DNA of 64,000 nt from Methylobacterium sp. 2A (GTDB taxonomy: Bacteria > Pseudomonadota > Alphaproteobacteria > Rhizobiales > Beijerinckiaceae): assembly GCF_009806555.1 (NCBI RefSeq), contig NZ_VUOK01000029.1, positions 124,001-188,000 of the forward strand, written 5' to 3'. How positions within the stretch are numbered: position 1 is the stretch's first letter; each line of letters opens with the position of its first letter. The translations under genes were made by a program, and so were the position numbers. Below the pieces are notes generated by a model. It saw only the letters and a list, made by a program, of their open reading frames with translations, searched no databases and was not told the origin of the DNA. This document shows, piece after piece, positions 1 through 8,936 of this stretch.

Positions 1-57
1 GCCGATCAGCGCGGCGAGACCGCGCCCCAGCCGGGGTCTTGCCCCCTCCTCCGCCAT
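1..57 (-). CDS. parB: Chromosome-partitioning protein ParB, N-terminal fragment
   Basis: Only the first 19 codons are inside the window; the gene runs off the left edge. The peptide begins MAEEGARPRLGRGLAALIG, which has the RLGRGLAALIG signature found at the start of chromosomal ParB proteins. ParB is the parS-binding CTPase that loads SMC and works with ParA to segregate the origin region. It lies 61 bases downstream of parA on the same strand, as in the usual parA-parB operon. Two perfect parS sites occur in this window at 1555 and 12294. Confidence 0.85.
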   Translation of the reverse strand, partial: MAEEGARPRLGRGLAALIG

Positions 58-118
58 GCTTGCCACCCGTCTCACGCTCCACACGCACCCCGTTTTTCGG
101 GGGTCTCTCTACGCGCCC

Positions 119-976
119 TCAGGCCGCCGCCGGAACCCGGCCCTCGCGCTGGATCACCTCCGAGGCGAGGCGCAGATAGGCCTGACTGCCGGCGCATTTC
201 AGGTCGTACAGCAGGGCCGGCTTGCCGTGCGAGGGCGCCTCGGAGATCCGCACGTTGCGCGGGATCACGGTCTCGTAGACCTTGTCGCCCATGAAGCCGC
301 GCACATCCGCCACCACCTGGGCGGAGAGGTTGTTGCGCGGATCGAACATCGTCAGCACGATGCCCTGGATCGTCAATTTCGGGTTGAGGGCGCCGCGCAC
401 CTGCTCGACCGTCCGCAACAATTGGCTCAGACCCTCCAGGGCGAAGAACTCGCATTGCAGCGGCACCAGCACGGCATCGGCCGCCGCCAGGGCGTTGATG
501 GTCAGGAGGTTGAGCGAGGGCGGGCAGTCGATCAGCACGTAGCTGATCCGGCTCAGGCTCGGCGCCTGGGTCAGGCTCTTCAGCGTGCCGCGCAAGCGAT
601 GCGCCCGGTCGGGCAGGGTGGCGAGCTCCAGCTCCAGCCCGAGGAGATCCATGGTGGAGGGCGCGATCGACAGCCGCGGCACCGCCGTGGGGATCACCGC
701 CTGGGCGAGCGAGGCTTCGCCCGCCATCACCTCGTAGGTCGAGACCCGCCGGTTCGCCCGGTCGATGCCCAGACCCGTCGAGGCGTTGCCCTGGGGATCG
801 AGATCGATCACCAGCACGTCCTCGCCGATCGCCGCCAGGGCGGTGCCGAGGTTGATCGCCGTCGTGGTCTTGCCGACGCCGCCCTTCTGGTTGGCGAGGG
901 CCAGGACGCGGACGGGGCGACGCACGGAAGACTCCATGGACCGGTCGGCGGGCTCGCCGAGGATGGCTTCGCTCAT
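119..976 (-). CDS. parA: Chromosome-partitioning ATPase ParA
   Basis: A 285-residue Walker-type ATPase that forms a nucleoid-bound gradient and moves ParB/parS complexes. A short N-terminal extension is followed by the deviant Walker A motif KGGVGKTT (about residue 31), then VLVIDLDPQGN (Walker A') and YVLIDCPPS (Walker B). Length and motif order are those of chromosomal ParA/Soj. Its start codon overlaps the stop of rsmG by four bases, so rsmG-parA-parB is probably one operon, a conserved arrangement near alphaproteobacterial origins. An internal methionine at residue 14 could be an alternative start. Confidence 0.95.
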   Translation of the reverse strand: MSEAILGEPADRSMESSVRRPVRVLALANQKGGVGKTTTAINLGTALAAIGEDVLVIDLDPQGNASTGLGIDRANRRVSTYEVMAGEASLAQAVIPTAVPRLSIAPSTMDLLGLELELATLPDRAHRLRGTLKSLTQAPSLSRISYVLIDCPPSLNLLTINALAAADAVLVPLQCEFFALEGLSQLLRTVEQVRGALNPKLTIQGIVLTMFDPRNNLSAQVVADVRGFMGDKVYETVIPRNVRISEAPSHGKPALLYDLKCAGSQAYLRLASEVIQREGRVPAAA

Positions 977-1611
977 CGGTGACTCGGGGCGGCGAGGGCG
1001 GTGACGCGCACGATCCGGGCATCGGAATCGGTCCGGCTCGGCACGAGGTCGTTAACGACTGTCCACTGCGCGGCAGCCTGGGTCAATTCAGCATGCGCAT
1101 CCCGGCCCTTCGGAAACAGTCCGGTGGTGCCCGTTTTCAACAATGGTTCCGTCCAGGCGAGGAGTTGAGGCAGGGGCGCGAGGGCCCGGGCGCAGACGAT
1201 CTCGGCGGTTCCGACATAGTCGCCGATCACCGACTCGATCCGTGCGTTGCGGATTCGGGCCGGGGCGCCGGTGAGCCGGGCCGTCTCGGTGAGGAAGGCG
1301 CATTTGCGCGCGTTGCTCTCCACGAGATCGACCCGGATACCGCGCTCGGCCCCCGCGATGGCGAGGATCAGCCCCGGAATGCCGGCGCCGGAGCCGAGGT
1401 CGAGCCAGGTTTTCGCTTCCGGAGCGAGGTCGAGGAGCTGGAGCGCGTCGTCGATGTGGCGGCTCCAGACCTCGGTGAGCGTGGCGGGGCCGACGAGGTT
1501 CTTGATCGGCTGCCAGCGGCGAAGCTGGGCGACGTAGAGGTCCAGGCGCTCGGCTGTTTCACGTGAAACATTCGCGGCCTTGAGGACGCGCGCGCGGTCC
1601 GGATCGGTCAT
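973..1611 (-). CDS. rsmG: 16S rRNA (guanine527-N7)-methyltransferase RsmG
   Basis: A 212-residue SAM-dependent methyltransferase (GidB) that methylates G527 of 16S rRNA. The SAM-binding motif LDLGSGAGIPGL, the following VDLVESNARKCAFL and the segment CARALAPLPQLL fit the family. The open frame extends to 1668, but the start at 1611 (MTDPDRARVL) is preferred because homologues begin there; the upstream codons run towards the repeat at 1668. A perfect parS site lies inside the gene and encodes the NVSRETA stretch near the N-terminus, so the protein sequence there is constrained by ParB binding. It lies between mnmG and parA. Confidence 0.93.
   Translation of the reverse strand: MTDPDRARVLKAANVSRETAERLDLYVAQLRRWQPIKNLVGPATLTEVWSRHIDDALQLLDLAPEAKTWLDLGSGAGIPGLILAIAGAERGIRVDLVESNARKCAFLTETARLTGAPARIRNARIESVIGDYVGTAEIVCARALAPLPQLLAWTEPLLKTGTTGLFPKGRDAHAELTQAAAQWTVVNDLVPSRTDSDARIVRVTALAAPSHR
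1555..1570. other. parS: parS centromere site, inside rsmG
   Basis: The 16-base palindrome TGTTTCACGTGAAACA matches the universal bacterial parS consensus with no mismatch. It sits in the first 20 codons of rsmG, next to parAB, where parS is commonly found. A second identical copy is at 12294. Confidence 0.95.
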
Positions 1612-1667
1612 CGGTGAGCCTGGAGGCAGGCGGAGGCGAACTCCGCCCCCATCCATCCCATCCTCCA

Positions 1668-1780
1668 CCTCATCCTGAGATGCGGCGAAGCCGCCTCGAA
1701 GGAGGGCTCCGGAAGCCTCCGCGATGCCTGGAGCCCTCCTTCGAGGCCTCCGCTGCGCTCCGGCCCCTCAGGATGAGGGG
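1668..1780. repeat. Family B double-palindrome repeat, copy B1
   Basis: The repeat begins with CCTCATCCTGAGATGC and ends with its approximate reverse complement CCCTCAGGATGAGG. Between these are two facing arms built on CTCGAAGGAGGGCTC and GAGCCCTCCTTCGAGG. The same 110-120 base unit recurs at 19357, 24702, 38926 and 58545. Here it fills the gap between mnmG and rsmG, both leftward. It is non-coding; function unknown. Confidence 0.9.
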
Positions 1781-1843
1781 GTAGCTGGGAAATCAGGTCG
1801 TCGCCCCGGTCGCCAGCCGGCATCCCCATTCCGCACCACCGCA

Positions 1844-3730
1844 TCATAGGCCGGAAGCCGCGATGCGGTCCCCGCGCCGGGCATGGGCAGCCAGCAGCGT
1901 CAGGGCCGCGGGCGTCACGCCCTCGATGCGCGCCGCTTGCCCGAGGGTGCCGGGCCGAACGGTCTCGAGCTTCGTGCGCATCTCGTTGGAGAGGCCGCTG
2001 ATCGCCGCGTAGTCCAGGCCCGCCGGCAGCCGCACCGCCTCATCCCGGCGGAAGGCCGCGATGTCGGCATTCTGCCGGTCGAGATAGACCGCGTAGGTCG
2101 CGTCGGTCTTCAGACGGTCGGCAACCGGCGCCGGAACGGCCGCGAGGTCCGGCCAGATCGCCGCAAGGTCACGCCATGCGATCTCCGGATAGGCGAGCAG
2201 CTGGAAGGCCGTCCGCCGGATGCCGTCGTGGTTCAGGCTGATCCCGTGGCCGGCAGCCTGGCTCGGCGTCAGCGCGAGCGCGTCCAGCCGCGTGCGGGCC
2301 GCGTCGAGCGCCTGCTGGGATGCCGCAAAATGGCTCGCCCGCGCCGAGCCGACACAGCCCAAAGCGATCCCCCGCGGCGTCAACCGCGCATCGGCATTGT
2401 CGACCCGCAGGGACAGCCGGTATTCCGAGCGCGAGGTGAACATCCGATAGGGCTCGCTGACCCCGTGGGTCACGAGGTCGTCGATCATGACGCCGAGATA
2501 GGATTCGGCCCGGTCGAAGGTCGCGGTCCCAAGACCGCCCGCTTGGCGCGCGGCGTTCAGTCCGGCCACCAGCCCCTGGCCGGCCGCCTCCTCGTAGCCG
2601 GTGGTGCCGTTGATCTGCCCCGCCAGGAACAGGCCGGGACAGCGTTTCACCTGAAGGCCCGTGTCGAGTTCCCGGGGATCGACGTAATCGTACTCGATGG
2701 CGTAGCCCGGCCGCAGGATCTCGACCCGCTCCAGCCCGGGAATCAGCCGGACGAGGTCGTGCTGCACCGCCTCCGGCAGAGCCGTCGAGATGCCGTTCGG
2801 GTAGATCGTCGGGTCGTCCAGCCCCTCGGGCTCCAGGAAAATCTGGTGACCTTCGCGGTCGCCGAAGCGCACCACCTTGTCCTCGACCGACGGGCAGTAG
2901 CGCGGGCCGCGGCTGGCGATGCCGCCGGAATACATCGGCGAGCGGTGCAGGTTGGCGCGGATCAGGTCGTGGACCGCCTGGGTGGTCCGGGTGATGCCGC
3001 AGCGGATCTGCGGGTTGGTGATACGCTCGGTGAGGGTCGAGAACGGCACCGGATCGGCATCGGCCTCCTGCATCTCCAGCCCGGCCCAGTCGATGGTCCG
3101 GCCGTCGAGGCGCGGGGGGGTGCCGGTCTTCAGGCGGCCGAGGCGCAGGCCCAACCGGTCGAGGGTCCGGGCCAGTCCAACGGCCGGCGCCTCGCCGACC
3201 CGGCCGGCCGGGATCTGGCGCTCGCCGATATGGATCAGCCCGCGCAGGAAGGTGCCGGTGGTCAGCACCACCGCGCCGCAGGCGAGGCTGCGCCCATCCG
3301 CCAGGACGAGGCCCCGGATCCGGCCCTCCGCATCGAGGATCAGATCCTCGCAGGCACCCGCCAGCACGGTCAGGCCCGGGGTCTCGGCGATGGCCGCCTG
3401 CATGGCGGCGGCGTAGAGCTTCCGGTCGGCCTGGGTCCGGGGTCCGCGCACGGCCGGCCCCTTGCGCCGGTTGAGCAGGCGGAACTGGATGCCGGCGGCA
3501 TCCGCGACCCGGCCCATCAGCCCGTCCAGGGCATCGACCTCCCGCACGAGGTGGCCCTTGCCGAGGCCGCCGATCGCCGGGTTGCACGACATGGCGCCGA
3601 TCGTGGCGGGATCATGGGTGACCAGGGCGGTGCGCGCGCCGCAACGCGCCGCGGCGGCGGCCGCCTCGACGCCGGCATGGCCGCCGCCGACGACCGCGAC
3701 GTCGAACCGGTCGGGGGAGGGGATGGGCAT
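1844..3730 (-). CDS. mnmG: tRNA uridine-5-carboxymethylaminomethyl modification enzyme MnmG (GidA)
   Basis: A 628-residue FAD protein that, with MnmE (encoded at 12355), installs the cmnm5 group on U34 of several tRNAs. The N-terminal dinucleotide-binding motif [12 protein letters not shown] is followed by [24 protein letters not shown] and the TGTFLRG segment, all diagnostic of MnmG. The C-terminal helical region ([34 protein letters not shown], given here only as the region near residues 580-610) is intact. Length is typical. The mnmG-rsmG-parA-parB order is conserved in many bacteria. Confidence 0.97.
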   Translation of the reverse strand: MPIPSPDRFDVAVVGGGHAGVEAAAAAARCGARTALVTHDPATIGAMSCNPAIGGLGKGHLVREVDALDGLMGRVADAAGIQFRLLNRRKGPAVRGPRTQADRKLYAAAMQAAIAETPGLTVLAGACEDLILDAEGRIRGLVLADGRSLACGAVVLTTGTFLRGLIHIGERQIPAGRVGEAPAVGLARTLDRLGLRLGRLKTGTPPRLDGRTIDWAGLEMQEADADPVPFSTLTERITNPQIRCGITRTTQAVHDLIRANLHRSPMYSGGIASRGPRYCPSVEDKVVRFGDREGHQIFLEPEGLDDPTIYPNGISTALPEAVQHDLVRLIPGLERVEILRPGYAIEYDYVDPRELDTGLQVKRCPGLFLAGQINGTTGYEEAAGQGLVAGLNAARQAGGLGTATFDRAESYLGVMIDDLVTHGVSEPYRMFTSRSEYRLSLRVDNADARLTPRGIALGCVGSARASHFAASQQALDAARTRLDALALTPSQAAGHGISLNHDGIRRTAFQLLAYPEIAWRDLAAIWPDLAAVPAPVADRLKTDATYAVYLDRQNADIAAFRRDEAVRLPAGLDYAAISGLSNEMRTKLETVRPGTLGQAARIEGVTPAALTLLAAHARRGDRIAASGL

Positions 3731-3906
3731 CGGGTCTCGAACAGGATCTGCGGGCCGGATCGGCGGAATTGTCGCCGGGTCGGATCCCTGAGGGACGCTG
3801 CAGGCCGGGCGGGTTGCCCACCGGTCTAAAGGCGGCCGGGCCGGGCGGTCAACGGGGCGCGCCGGCGCGGGCCATGGCGGCTCAACCGCTGGGTGTGCCG
3901 GGTCGG

Positions 3907-3940
3907 ACGTTGAATACCGTATTTTCTATACGTTCAACGT
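3907..3940. promoter_or_regulatory. Bulged inverted repeat in a low-GC gap
   Basis: ACGTTGAA (3907-3914) pairs perfectly with TTCAACGT (3933-3940). An inner stem CGTAT/ATACG (3918-3922 and 3928-3932) leaves a three-base bulge and a five-base loop. The roughly 400-base gap between mnmG and the small gene at 4134 contains nothing else I recognise. The AT-rich composition here is unlike the surroundings, so this may be an operator or RNA hairpin for one of the flanking genes. Confidence 0.5.
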
Positions 3941-4133
3941 GCGCATAGAACAGACAGCGCTGCTTTACTTTTCGCCAGACTATGAAGACCTGATGAATAC
4001 CACTTGCCAGCGAATTCCGCCCGTGCAAACCTGTCCTGTCCCCGATTCCTGGCCGGGCACCGGTGCCCGGCAGGCACCCGGGCGACCTCGCTTCGCAGCG
4101 TCGCCCCGGCGACGCGCGGTGGGGGAGACATCG

Positions 4134-4283
4134 ATGTCCTCGCTCACGATCGGTCTCGGAGCCGCCTGTTGCGCGGCCGGCGCCGCCGCCCATTTCCTCG
4201 ACACCACCCACCGCAAGGAAGGCCTGTTCGGCCTCGCGGCCTTCGCCCTGCTGCTGACCGGGATGTACCTGACCCGCTCCTAG
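4134..4283 (+). CDS. Small membrane protein, 49 residues
   Basis: A short gene preceded by a GGGGGAG ribosome-binding site eight bases before the ATG. The product has an N-terminal Ala/Gly/Cys-rich hydrophobic segment (residues 4-20), a charged turn DTTHRKEG, and a second hydrophobic segment (31-45) ending YLTRS. This predicts a two-pass membrane miniprotein. I do not recognise the family. The open frame extends upstream to 3939, but the ribosome-binding site and hydrophobicity support the ATG at 4134. The repeat A1 follows directly and probably terminates transcription. Confidence 0.6.
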   Translation: MSSLTIGLGAACCAAGAAAHFLDTTHRKEGLFGLAAFALLLTGMYLTRS

Positions 4284-4304
4284 TGGCTGATCGCCCCGCG
4301 ATCC

Positions 4305-4428
4305 CGGGTTTCCAAAGGGCTCAGCCCTTTGGCAGGGGTTCAGGGGGCAGAGCCCCTGAGACCCGGGTTTCGCCCGGCAGCACCAGGGCTCTGCCCTGGA
4401 CCCGCGAAAGGTCGCGACCTTTCGAAAC
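4305..4428. repeat. Family A multi-hairpin repeat, copy A1
   Basis: Contains in order the hairpins CCAAAGGGCTCAGCCCTTTGG, a GGGGCAGAGCCCC stem, CAGGGCTCTGCCCTG and CGAAAGGTCGCGACCTTTCG. It lies between the convergent ends of the 49-residue gene and the HMA protein, seven bases from the latter's stop. Probable bidirectional terminator. Confidence 0.88.
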
Positions 4429-4434
4429 CTTGCC

Positions 4435-4656
4435 TCAGCCCGTCATGGCCGTGGCCGTATAGCCGGCCTTGGTGAGGGCATCGGCAACCGCCAGCGCCTG
4501 CGCGTCGGTGCGGATCGCCACCCGTCCCGCTGCCCGGTCCACCTGGACCTCGGCCCCGGGATCGAGGCGCTTGACCGTACGGATCACCGCGGCGGCGCAG
4601 CCGTCGCAGGTCATGCCTTCGACCCGCATCAGCAGGTCCGCACGCGTCGCATCCAT
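4435..4656 (-). CDS. Heavy-metal-associated (HMA) domain protein, copper-chaperone type
   Basis: A 73-residue single-domain protein carrying the metal-binding motif GMTCDGCAAAV (residues 14-24), the MxCxxC-type site of CopZ/Atx1-like copper chaperones. The rest fits a ferredoxin-like fold: a hydrophobic strand after the helix (GAEVQVDRAAGRVAI) and the C-terminal TKAGYTATAM. It would bind Cu(I) in the cytoplasm and hand it to a P-type ATPase, but none is in the window. The start at 4656 gives MDATRADLLMRVEGMTC. It lies just downstream of the MipA-like gene on the same strand. Confidence 0.85.
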   Translation of the reverse strand: MDATRADLLMRVEGMTCDGCAAAVIRTVKRLDPGAEVQVDRAAGRVAIRTDAQALAVADALTKAGYTATAMTG

Positions 4657-4714
4657 TCGAGCCTCCGTAAACTGGATCGACCGAATGTCGGGGCCCGGTG
4701 CGGTCCGCGCAAGC

Positions 4715-5593
4715 TCAGAACAGGGCCGGCATCCGGAACGCGTAGTCGATCCGCAGGCCGAACTGGTACTGGTTGGGATTGCCGAAGGGCCGGCGCACCA
4801 GGGGACTGTCGCCCGAGGCGCCCAGGATGCGGGTGTAACCGGCATAGGCCGTGTAGGACCAAGTCTCGCTCTGCGTGTAGGTGATGCCGCCGAGCACGCC
4901 CGCGGAGTAGAAGCTCGCCGGATCGTACGGGGTGACGCGGCCGTTGAGCGCGGCCTCGATCGGCGACACGCCAAAGTACTTCCGGGCGTAGCTGGCATCG
5001 CCGATGTTGAAGCGCGGCCCGATCGAGAGCAGGAACTTGTCCACCGGGATCAGGTAGTCGGCCGCCACGGAGCCCACCGTGCCGTGATGCCCGTAGACGC
5101 CCTGCCGGGCTTCCACGCGGGTGCGGATGAACGAGACGGGGTAGAACTCCGCGAACACCCCGGGCTCGACCGCGACGCGCGCGTCGCGGAAGCCGAACAG
5201 GTGCCGCCGGTCGTCGCCGTAATAGCGTCCGGGCACGATCCGCCCGGTCGGGCCGATCCGGAAGGTCCCGTTGTCGAAGAGCGCGAAGCTGAAGCCGTCA
5301 TCCGGCGTCGAGAAGCGGCGCGGCTCGCCGACCTTGCGGATGTCGACCGAGGGATAGAACACCGCCGTGTAGTCGGCCGCCCCGGGGTAGCGCGGGATCG
5401 CCTGGATCGAGCCGCTCAGCGTCACGATCCACGTGCTGGGATCGACCATGGTGAAGGCCGGCGCCTGCCGCGGGAGATCAGCGGCGAGATCGGCCGCGCG
5501 GGACGCGGTGGTGCCGCAGACGGCCAGGAGCGCGCCGGCGCCGAGAACGGTGCAAAGTCGGGGATTACGCGGAGATACGAAGCTCATGGCCAC
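4715..5593 (-). CDS. MipA/OmpV-family outer-membrane protein
   Basis: A 292-residue protein with a signal peptide (hydrophobic stretch about residues 14-27, Ala-rich cleavage region near 33) and many alternating aromatic beta-strands, ending in the outer-membrane-type C-terminus RIDYAFRMPALF. The motifs YPGAADYTAVFYPSVDIRKV and GVFAEFYPVSFIRTRVEARQG are characteristic of the MipA/OmpV family of scaffolding or porin-like barrels. Length is slightly above the family norm of about 250-280. The roughly 280-base gap upstream, shared with the rightward EAL gene, would hold divergent promoters. Confidence 0.82.
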   Translation of the reverse strand: MAMSFVSPRNPRLCTVLGAGALLAVCGTTASRAADLAADLPRQAPAFTMVDPSTWIVTLSGSIQAIPRYPGAADYTAVFYPSVDIRKVGEPRRFSTPDDGFSFALFDNGTFRIGPTGRIVPGRYYGDDRRHLFGFRDARVAVEPGVFAEFYPVSFIRTRVEARQGVYGHHGTVGSVAADYLIPVDKFLLSIGPRFNIGDASYARKYFGVSPIEAALNGRVTPYDPASFYSAGVLGGITYTQSETWSYTAYAGYTRILGASGDSPLVRRPFGNPNQYQFGLRIDYAFRMPALF

Positions 5594-5874
5594 GCTTTAT
5601 GGCGCCTTTTGCTGACCCGCGCATTTGCAACGCGCACAACCCATCCCGGCTCGTCACGCAATCGGGCGGGCCGTGACGATTCCGCAACGTTCCAGCGGGC
5701 GCGGGCGTCACACCGCACGGAATTAACAGGGGCCCGATCGATGGGCGCCCGCCCACGGTCTTGCCGCGCCCGCCCCTCCGGGCCATTGATCGACGGATTC
5801 GATTCGCGCCCGGCGGGGCTTCGCCCGGGACCTCCCCCGGCGACCGGCGCGCGAATCCGGCAGGTGTTCAGACG

Positions 5875-7317
5875 ATGGTCCCGGTCCTCGGCCGGTACGC
5901 GGGGCTGTTGACGGCTTCCCTTCTCGGGCTCGTCGTGTTCGGGCCGCTCGCCGTGTTCCTGCCGCTCTGGAGTGCCCTGACGCTCGGCGCCGTTGCGGCC
6001 GCGGGGTCCGGCCTCGCCCTCGCCCGCATCAAGACCCTGACGGCACGCTGCGAGAAACTGTCGGGCGAAGTCGATCTCCTGTCCCGGCGCCTGCTCAAGG
6101 TCGAGACTGCCGCCGCCAAGCCTCCCCCCGAGTCCGGCGAGGCGGCGCTGCGGGCCCAGATCGAGGAACTGACCGTCGAGTTCGGCCTCCTCTCGGGCAT
6201 CGTGCGCGACCTCACCACGGTGGTGAGCACGCAGGACGCCGAGGTCGCGAGCCTCAAGGCCCGGCCCGTGCCGGCCCCGCCCGCGCCGTTCCAGCCCGCA
6301 CCGGTTCCACCGGAGCCGATCGCGGCTGCACCGATCCAGGCGGCCGTTCCGCCTCCGGCTTTCCAGCGGCGTGTCCAGGAGCCGCCGGCGCCCGAACCGC
6401 CGGCATCCGCGCCGATCCCGCCGCGGCCGATCCCGCCGCGGCCGGTTCAGACGCGTCCGATCCCGCCCCGGCCCGTGCGGGACCCGGCGAGCGAGGCCGA
6501 GATCATCCGGGCCTTCGAGGGGGACGGGCTGGAGATCCACCTGCAGCCGGTGGTCAGCCTGCCCCAGCGCAAGGTCGTGGCCTACGAGGCTCTGGCGCGG
6601 CTGCGGATCGGTGGTTCGAGCCCCGCGGCCCCGGTCGAGCCGGAGACGTTCCTGCCGGTGCTGGAGCGCTACGGACGCACCACCGAGCTCGACCGCCGCA
6701 TGCTGCAGCGGGCCTCCCTGGTGGTGCGGCACCTCGCCCGCCGCGGCAGCGGCACCCTGCTGACCTACAGCCTCTCGCCGCTCTCGCTGTTCGAGCCCGG
6801 CCTGCTGCGCGAGCTCGGCCGAACGGTGGCGGAGGATCCGTCCCTGGCCGGGCTGGTGATCGCCCTGCCGCAGGCGAGCTGGCGGGGCCTCGATGCCGGC
6901 CAGCGCGGCCTGCTGATGCCGCTGCGGGGCCGGATCGGCTTCAGCCTCGACCGGCCGGACGACCTGCGCTTCGACGCGGTGGAACTCGCCGCCCTCGGCA
7001 TCGGGCAGGTCCGGGTGCCGGCCGCGATGCTGCTGCGGCCGCAGGCGGGGGGCAGCCTGTCGGACATCGCGGTCGAGGATACGGGGCCGGCCCTGGCGCG
7101 GGTCGGGATCCGCCTCGTCGCCACGGGCGTCGCCGACGAGGCCGATATCCCCGACCTGATCGACCTCGACGTGCCCTTCGCGCAGGGCGCGGCCTTCGCG
7201 GCGCCGCGCCCGGTGCGGGCCGAGGTCCTGACCGCACCGCCCGAGACCCCGGAGCCCCCCACCGAGCCGGGCCCCGAGCGCCGCCCGTTCCGCTCGGTCC
7301 TGCGCCGGGCCGTCTGA
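5875..7317 (+). CDS. Membrane-anchored protein with a degenerate EAL domain
   Basis: A 480-residue protein. Two hydrophobic N-terminal segments (about residues 7-27 and 30-48) are followed by a probable coiled coil (55-125), a Pro-rich linker (about 130-200) and a C-terminal EAL-like domain (about 205-445). The start AYEALARLR resembles the EAL signature of cyclic-di-GMP phosphodiesterases. The other catalytic positions are not conserved: LPQAS replaces the ELTE-type motif, FSLDRPDD the DDFGxG motif and VATGVADE the xAEGVE motif. The protein is therefore more likely a c-di-GMP sensor or structural regulator than an active phosphodiesterase. The ATG at 5875 starts directly before the membrane segments; the open frame reaches to 5761. 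Confidence 0.75.
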   Translation: MVPVLGRYAGLLTASLLGLVVFGPLAVFLPLWSALTLGAVAAAGSGLALARIKTLTARCEKLSGEVDLLSRRLLKVETAAAKPPPESGEAALRAQIEELTVEFGLLSGIVRDLTTVVSTQDAEVASLKARPVPAPPAPFQPAPVPPEPIAAAPIQAAVPPPAFQRRVQEPPAPEPPASAPIPPRPIPPRPVQTRPIPPRPVRDPASEAEIIRAFEGDGLEIHLQPVVSLPQRKVVAYEALARLRIGGSSPAAPVEPETFLPVLERYGRTTELDRRMLQRASLVVRHLARRGSGTLLTYSLSPLSLFEPGLLRELGRTVAEDPSLAGLVIALPQASWRGLDAGQRGLLMPLRGRIGFSLDRPDDLRFDAVELAALGIGQVRVPAAMLLRPQAGGSLSDIAVEDTGPALARVGIRLVATGVADEADIPDLIDLDVPFAQGAAFAAPRPVRAEVLTAPPETPEPPTEPGPERRPFRSVLRRAV

Positions 7318-7341
7318 GCGCATTCCCCATCGCAAGGTCGT

Positions 7342-7448
7342 GGTTTCGAAAGGTCGAGACCTTTCGCGGGTCCAGGGCGGAGCCCTGGTGAACGTCTCAG
7401 GGGCTCCGCCCCCGAACCCCGCCAAAGGGCTCGCCCTTTGGGAACCCG
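7342..7448. repeat. Family A multi-hairpin repeat, copy A2
   Basis: Inverted relative to A1: GGTTTCGAAAGGTCGAGACC first, then the CAGGGCGGAGCCCTG stem, GGGGCTCCGCCCC and CCAAAGGGCTCGCCCTTTGG. It lies between the convergent EAL and porin genes, ending five bases from the porin stop codon. Confidence 0.88.
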
Positions 7449-7452
7449 GACC

Positions 7453-8736
7453 TCACCAGTAGATCTGCAGGCGCCCGACCACGGTATCGACCGAGAACGG
7501 CGCACGCCCGACCGTGTCGACCTGGGTCTCGCCCGGCCGCACGCGGCCGTGGATGTAGTTGGCGATCAGGCGGAGATTGGGCTCCGGGTACCAGCTCAGG
7601 CCGAGCGTCACGTCCCGTTCGAGGCCGCCGCGGAAGCCCCGGGCGTCGAGGTCGATGGTGCTGTAGCGCGCGGCCAATTCGAACACGCCGATCCCGCCCC
7701 GGGAGACCCGCTGCCCCTCGGGTACGGTGACGCCCTTGAAGGTCGCGTAGGTGGTGCCTCCTTTCGGCGTGAGCGCGTAGCCGCGCCCCTCCCCGTTGAG
7801 GACCCACGCCGCCTCCACGTAGCCGCCCTGAAAGCCGAGACCCGGGGCGGCCCCCCCGGGGCCGCCGAAACGCTCGATCTGCGCGCGGATGTACTCGGCC
7901 TGCACCAGGAACGGGCCGTTGCGGTAGGCGAACTCGGTGCCGATCCGCGACACGCTCGCGACGTCGGGCAGGTCTCCGGTCTCCACGAAGGAGCGGGTGA
8001 ACAGGGCAGCCTCCGGGGTGGTGGAGAAGCTGAAATCGCCGTCATTCCGGGAGCGGCTGCGATAGATCCCGGCGAGCCCGACATGCAGGGTCTCGCGCTC
8101 CTCCAGGATCGGCGCCCAGGTCGCCCGCCCCGCAGCCGCGATCCCGTTCCCCGTGATGCCGTTGCTGGCCGCGTTGCCGAAGACGCCGGCCACGGCGGTC
8201 CAGGCCTGGCCGTGGCGGCCGATGGCGAAGCCGAACCGGCGGTCCGGCACGAAGGCGTTGGCCAGGGAGCGCTCGACGAACAGCGTGTTGTTGTTGCTCT
8301 GCAGCCATTCAAGGCTCAGCGGCACCTTCATGTTGCCGAGCGTCACGATCGTGTCAGGCAGCCCCTTCCAGGCCACGAACGCGTCGTTGATCGGCAGCAC
8401 CGGATCGCTGAAATCGTACTGGAAGGCGATCACCCAGTCCCGGCCGATCGTGAGCGTCGGCTCGATCCAGGAGCGGCGCACCGCGAAAGTGTCGGGGAAG
8501 GCTTCCGGCCCCTCGGGCCGGCTGAAGCGCGCGCCAGCCCCATCGAGGTGGAGCCGGCCGCCGATCTGAAGGGTGATGTCCGACTCGGGGAAGGTGAGGC
8601 TCAAGCCCTTCTCGTCGTAGCGCAGGCGCTCGCCGTAGGGTCCCGCCATGCCCTCGATGGCGTCGCCGGCCCGGGCGGGCGACGCGACGGCGAGGGTAGC
8701 GGCCAGGAAGGCAGGGGCCGGGCGTACTCTGATCAC
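7453..8736 (-). CDS. Phosphate-selective porin OprO/OprP family protein
   Basis: An outer-membrane barrel of about 427 residues. After a signal peptide (FLAATLAVASPARAGDA) the mature protein begins with YDEKGLSLTFPESDITLQIGGRL-like strands, then RSWIEPTLTIGRDWVIAFQYDFS and WLQSNNNTLFVERSLANAF. These features are typical of the OprO/OprP porins that pass phosphate or pyrophosphate across the outer membrane. It ends in VVGRLQIYW, an outer-membrane C-terminus. The frame is open back to 8856; I prefer the GTG at 8736 because it places a normal signal peptide at the N-terminus. Substrate preference cannot be read from sequence. Confidence 0.82.
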   Translation of the reverse strand: MIRVRPAPAFLAATLAVASPARAGDAIEGMAGPYGERLRYDEKGLSLTFPESDITLQIGGRLHLDGAGARFSRPEGPEAFPDTFAVRRSWIEPTLTIGRDWVIAFQYDFSDPVLPINDAFVAWKGLPDTIVTLGNMKVPLSLEWLQSNNNTLFVERSLANAFVPDRRFGFAIGRHGQAWTAVAGVFGNAASNGITGNGIAAAGRATWAPILEERETLHVGLAGIYRSRSRNDGDFSFSTTPEAALFTRSFVETGDLPDVASVSRIGTEFAYRNGPFLVQAEYIRAQIERFGGPGGAAPGLGFQGGYVEAAWVLNGEGRGYALTPKGGTTYATFKGVTVPEGQRVSRGGIGVFELAARYSTIDLDARGFRGGLERDVTLGLSWYPEPNLRLIANYIHGRVRPGETQVDTVGRAPFSVDTVVGRLQIYW

Positions 8737-8936
8737 GCTGCGAGCAGAGAGCAGGTCGGGACCGGGACGCCAACACCACAGGGTAAGGCGGCGGGCGATA
8801 TTCCGGGGTGGTGGCTTGACGGCCACGGGCATCGCCGCGCCGGCCGGCGATACCAATCTACGTGATGGAAGAGTGACGCTTTCCCGGCACGATCCGGGCG
8901 TCGGCGCAGACCGGCGGCCGACGCAGAGTCACGAAG

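Noticed and set aside
72..1022. Long open frames on the opposite strand or in other frames over parA, mnmG, rho, mnmE and similar genes
   Set aside because: At very high GC, antisense and shifted frames stay open by chance. Their translations are Arg/Gly/Pro/Ala-rich without family motifs, while the other frame gives a recognisable conserved protein.
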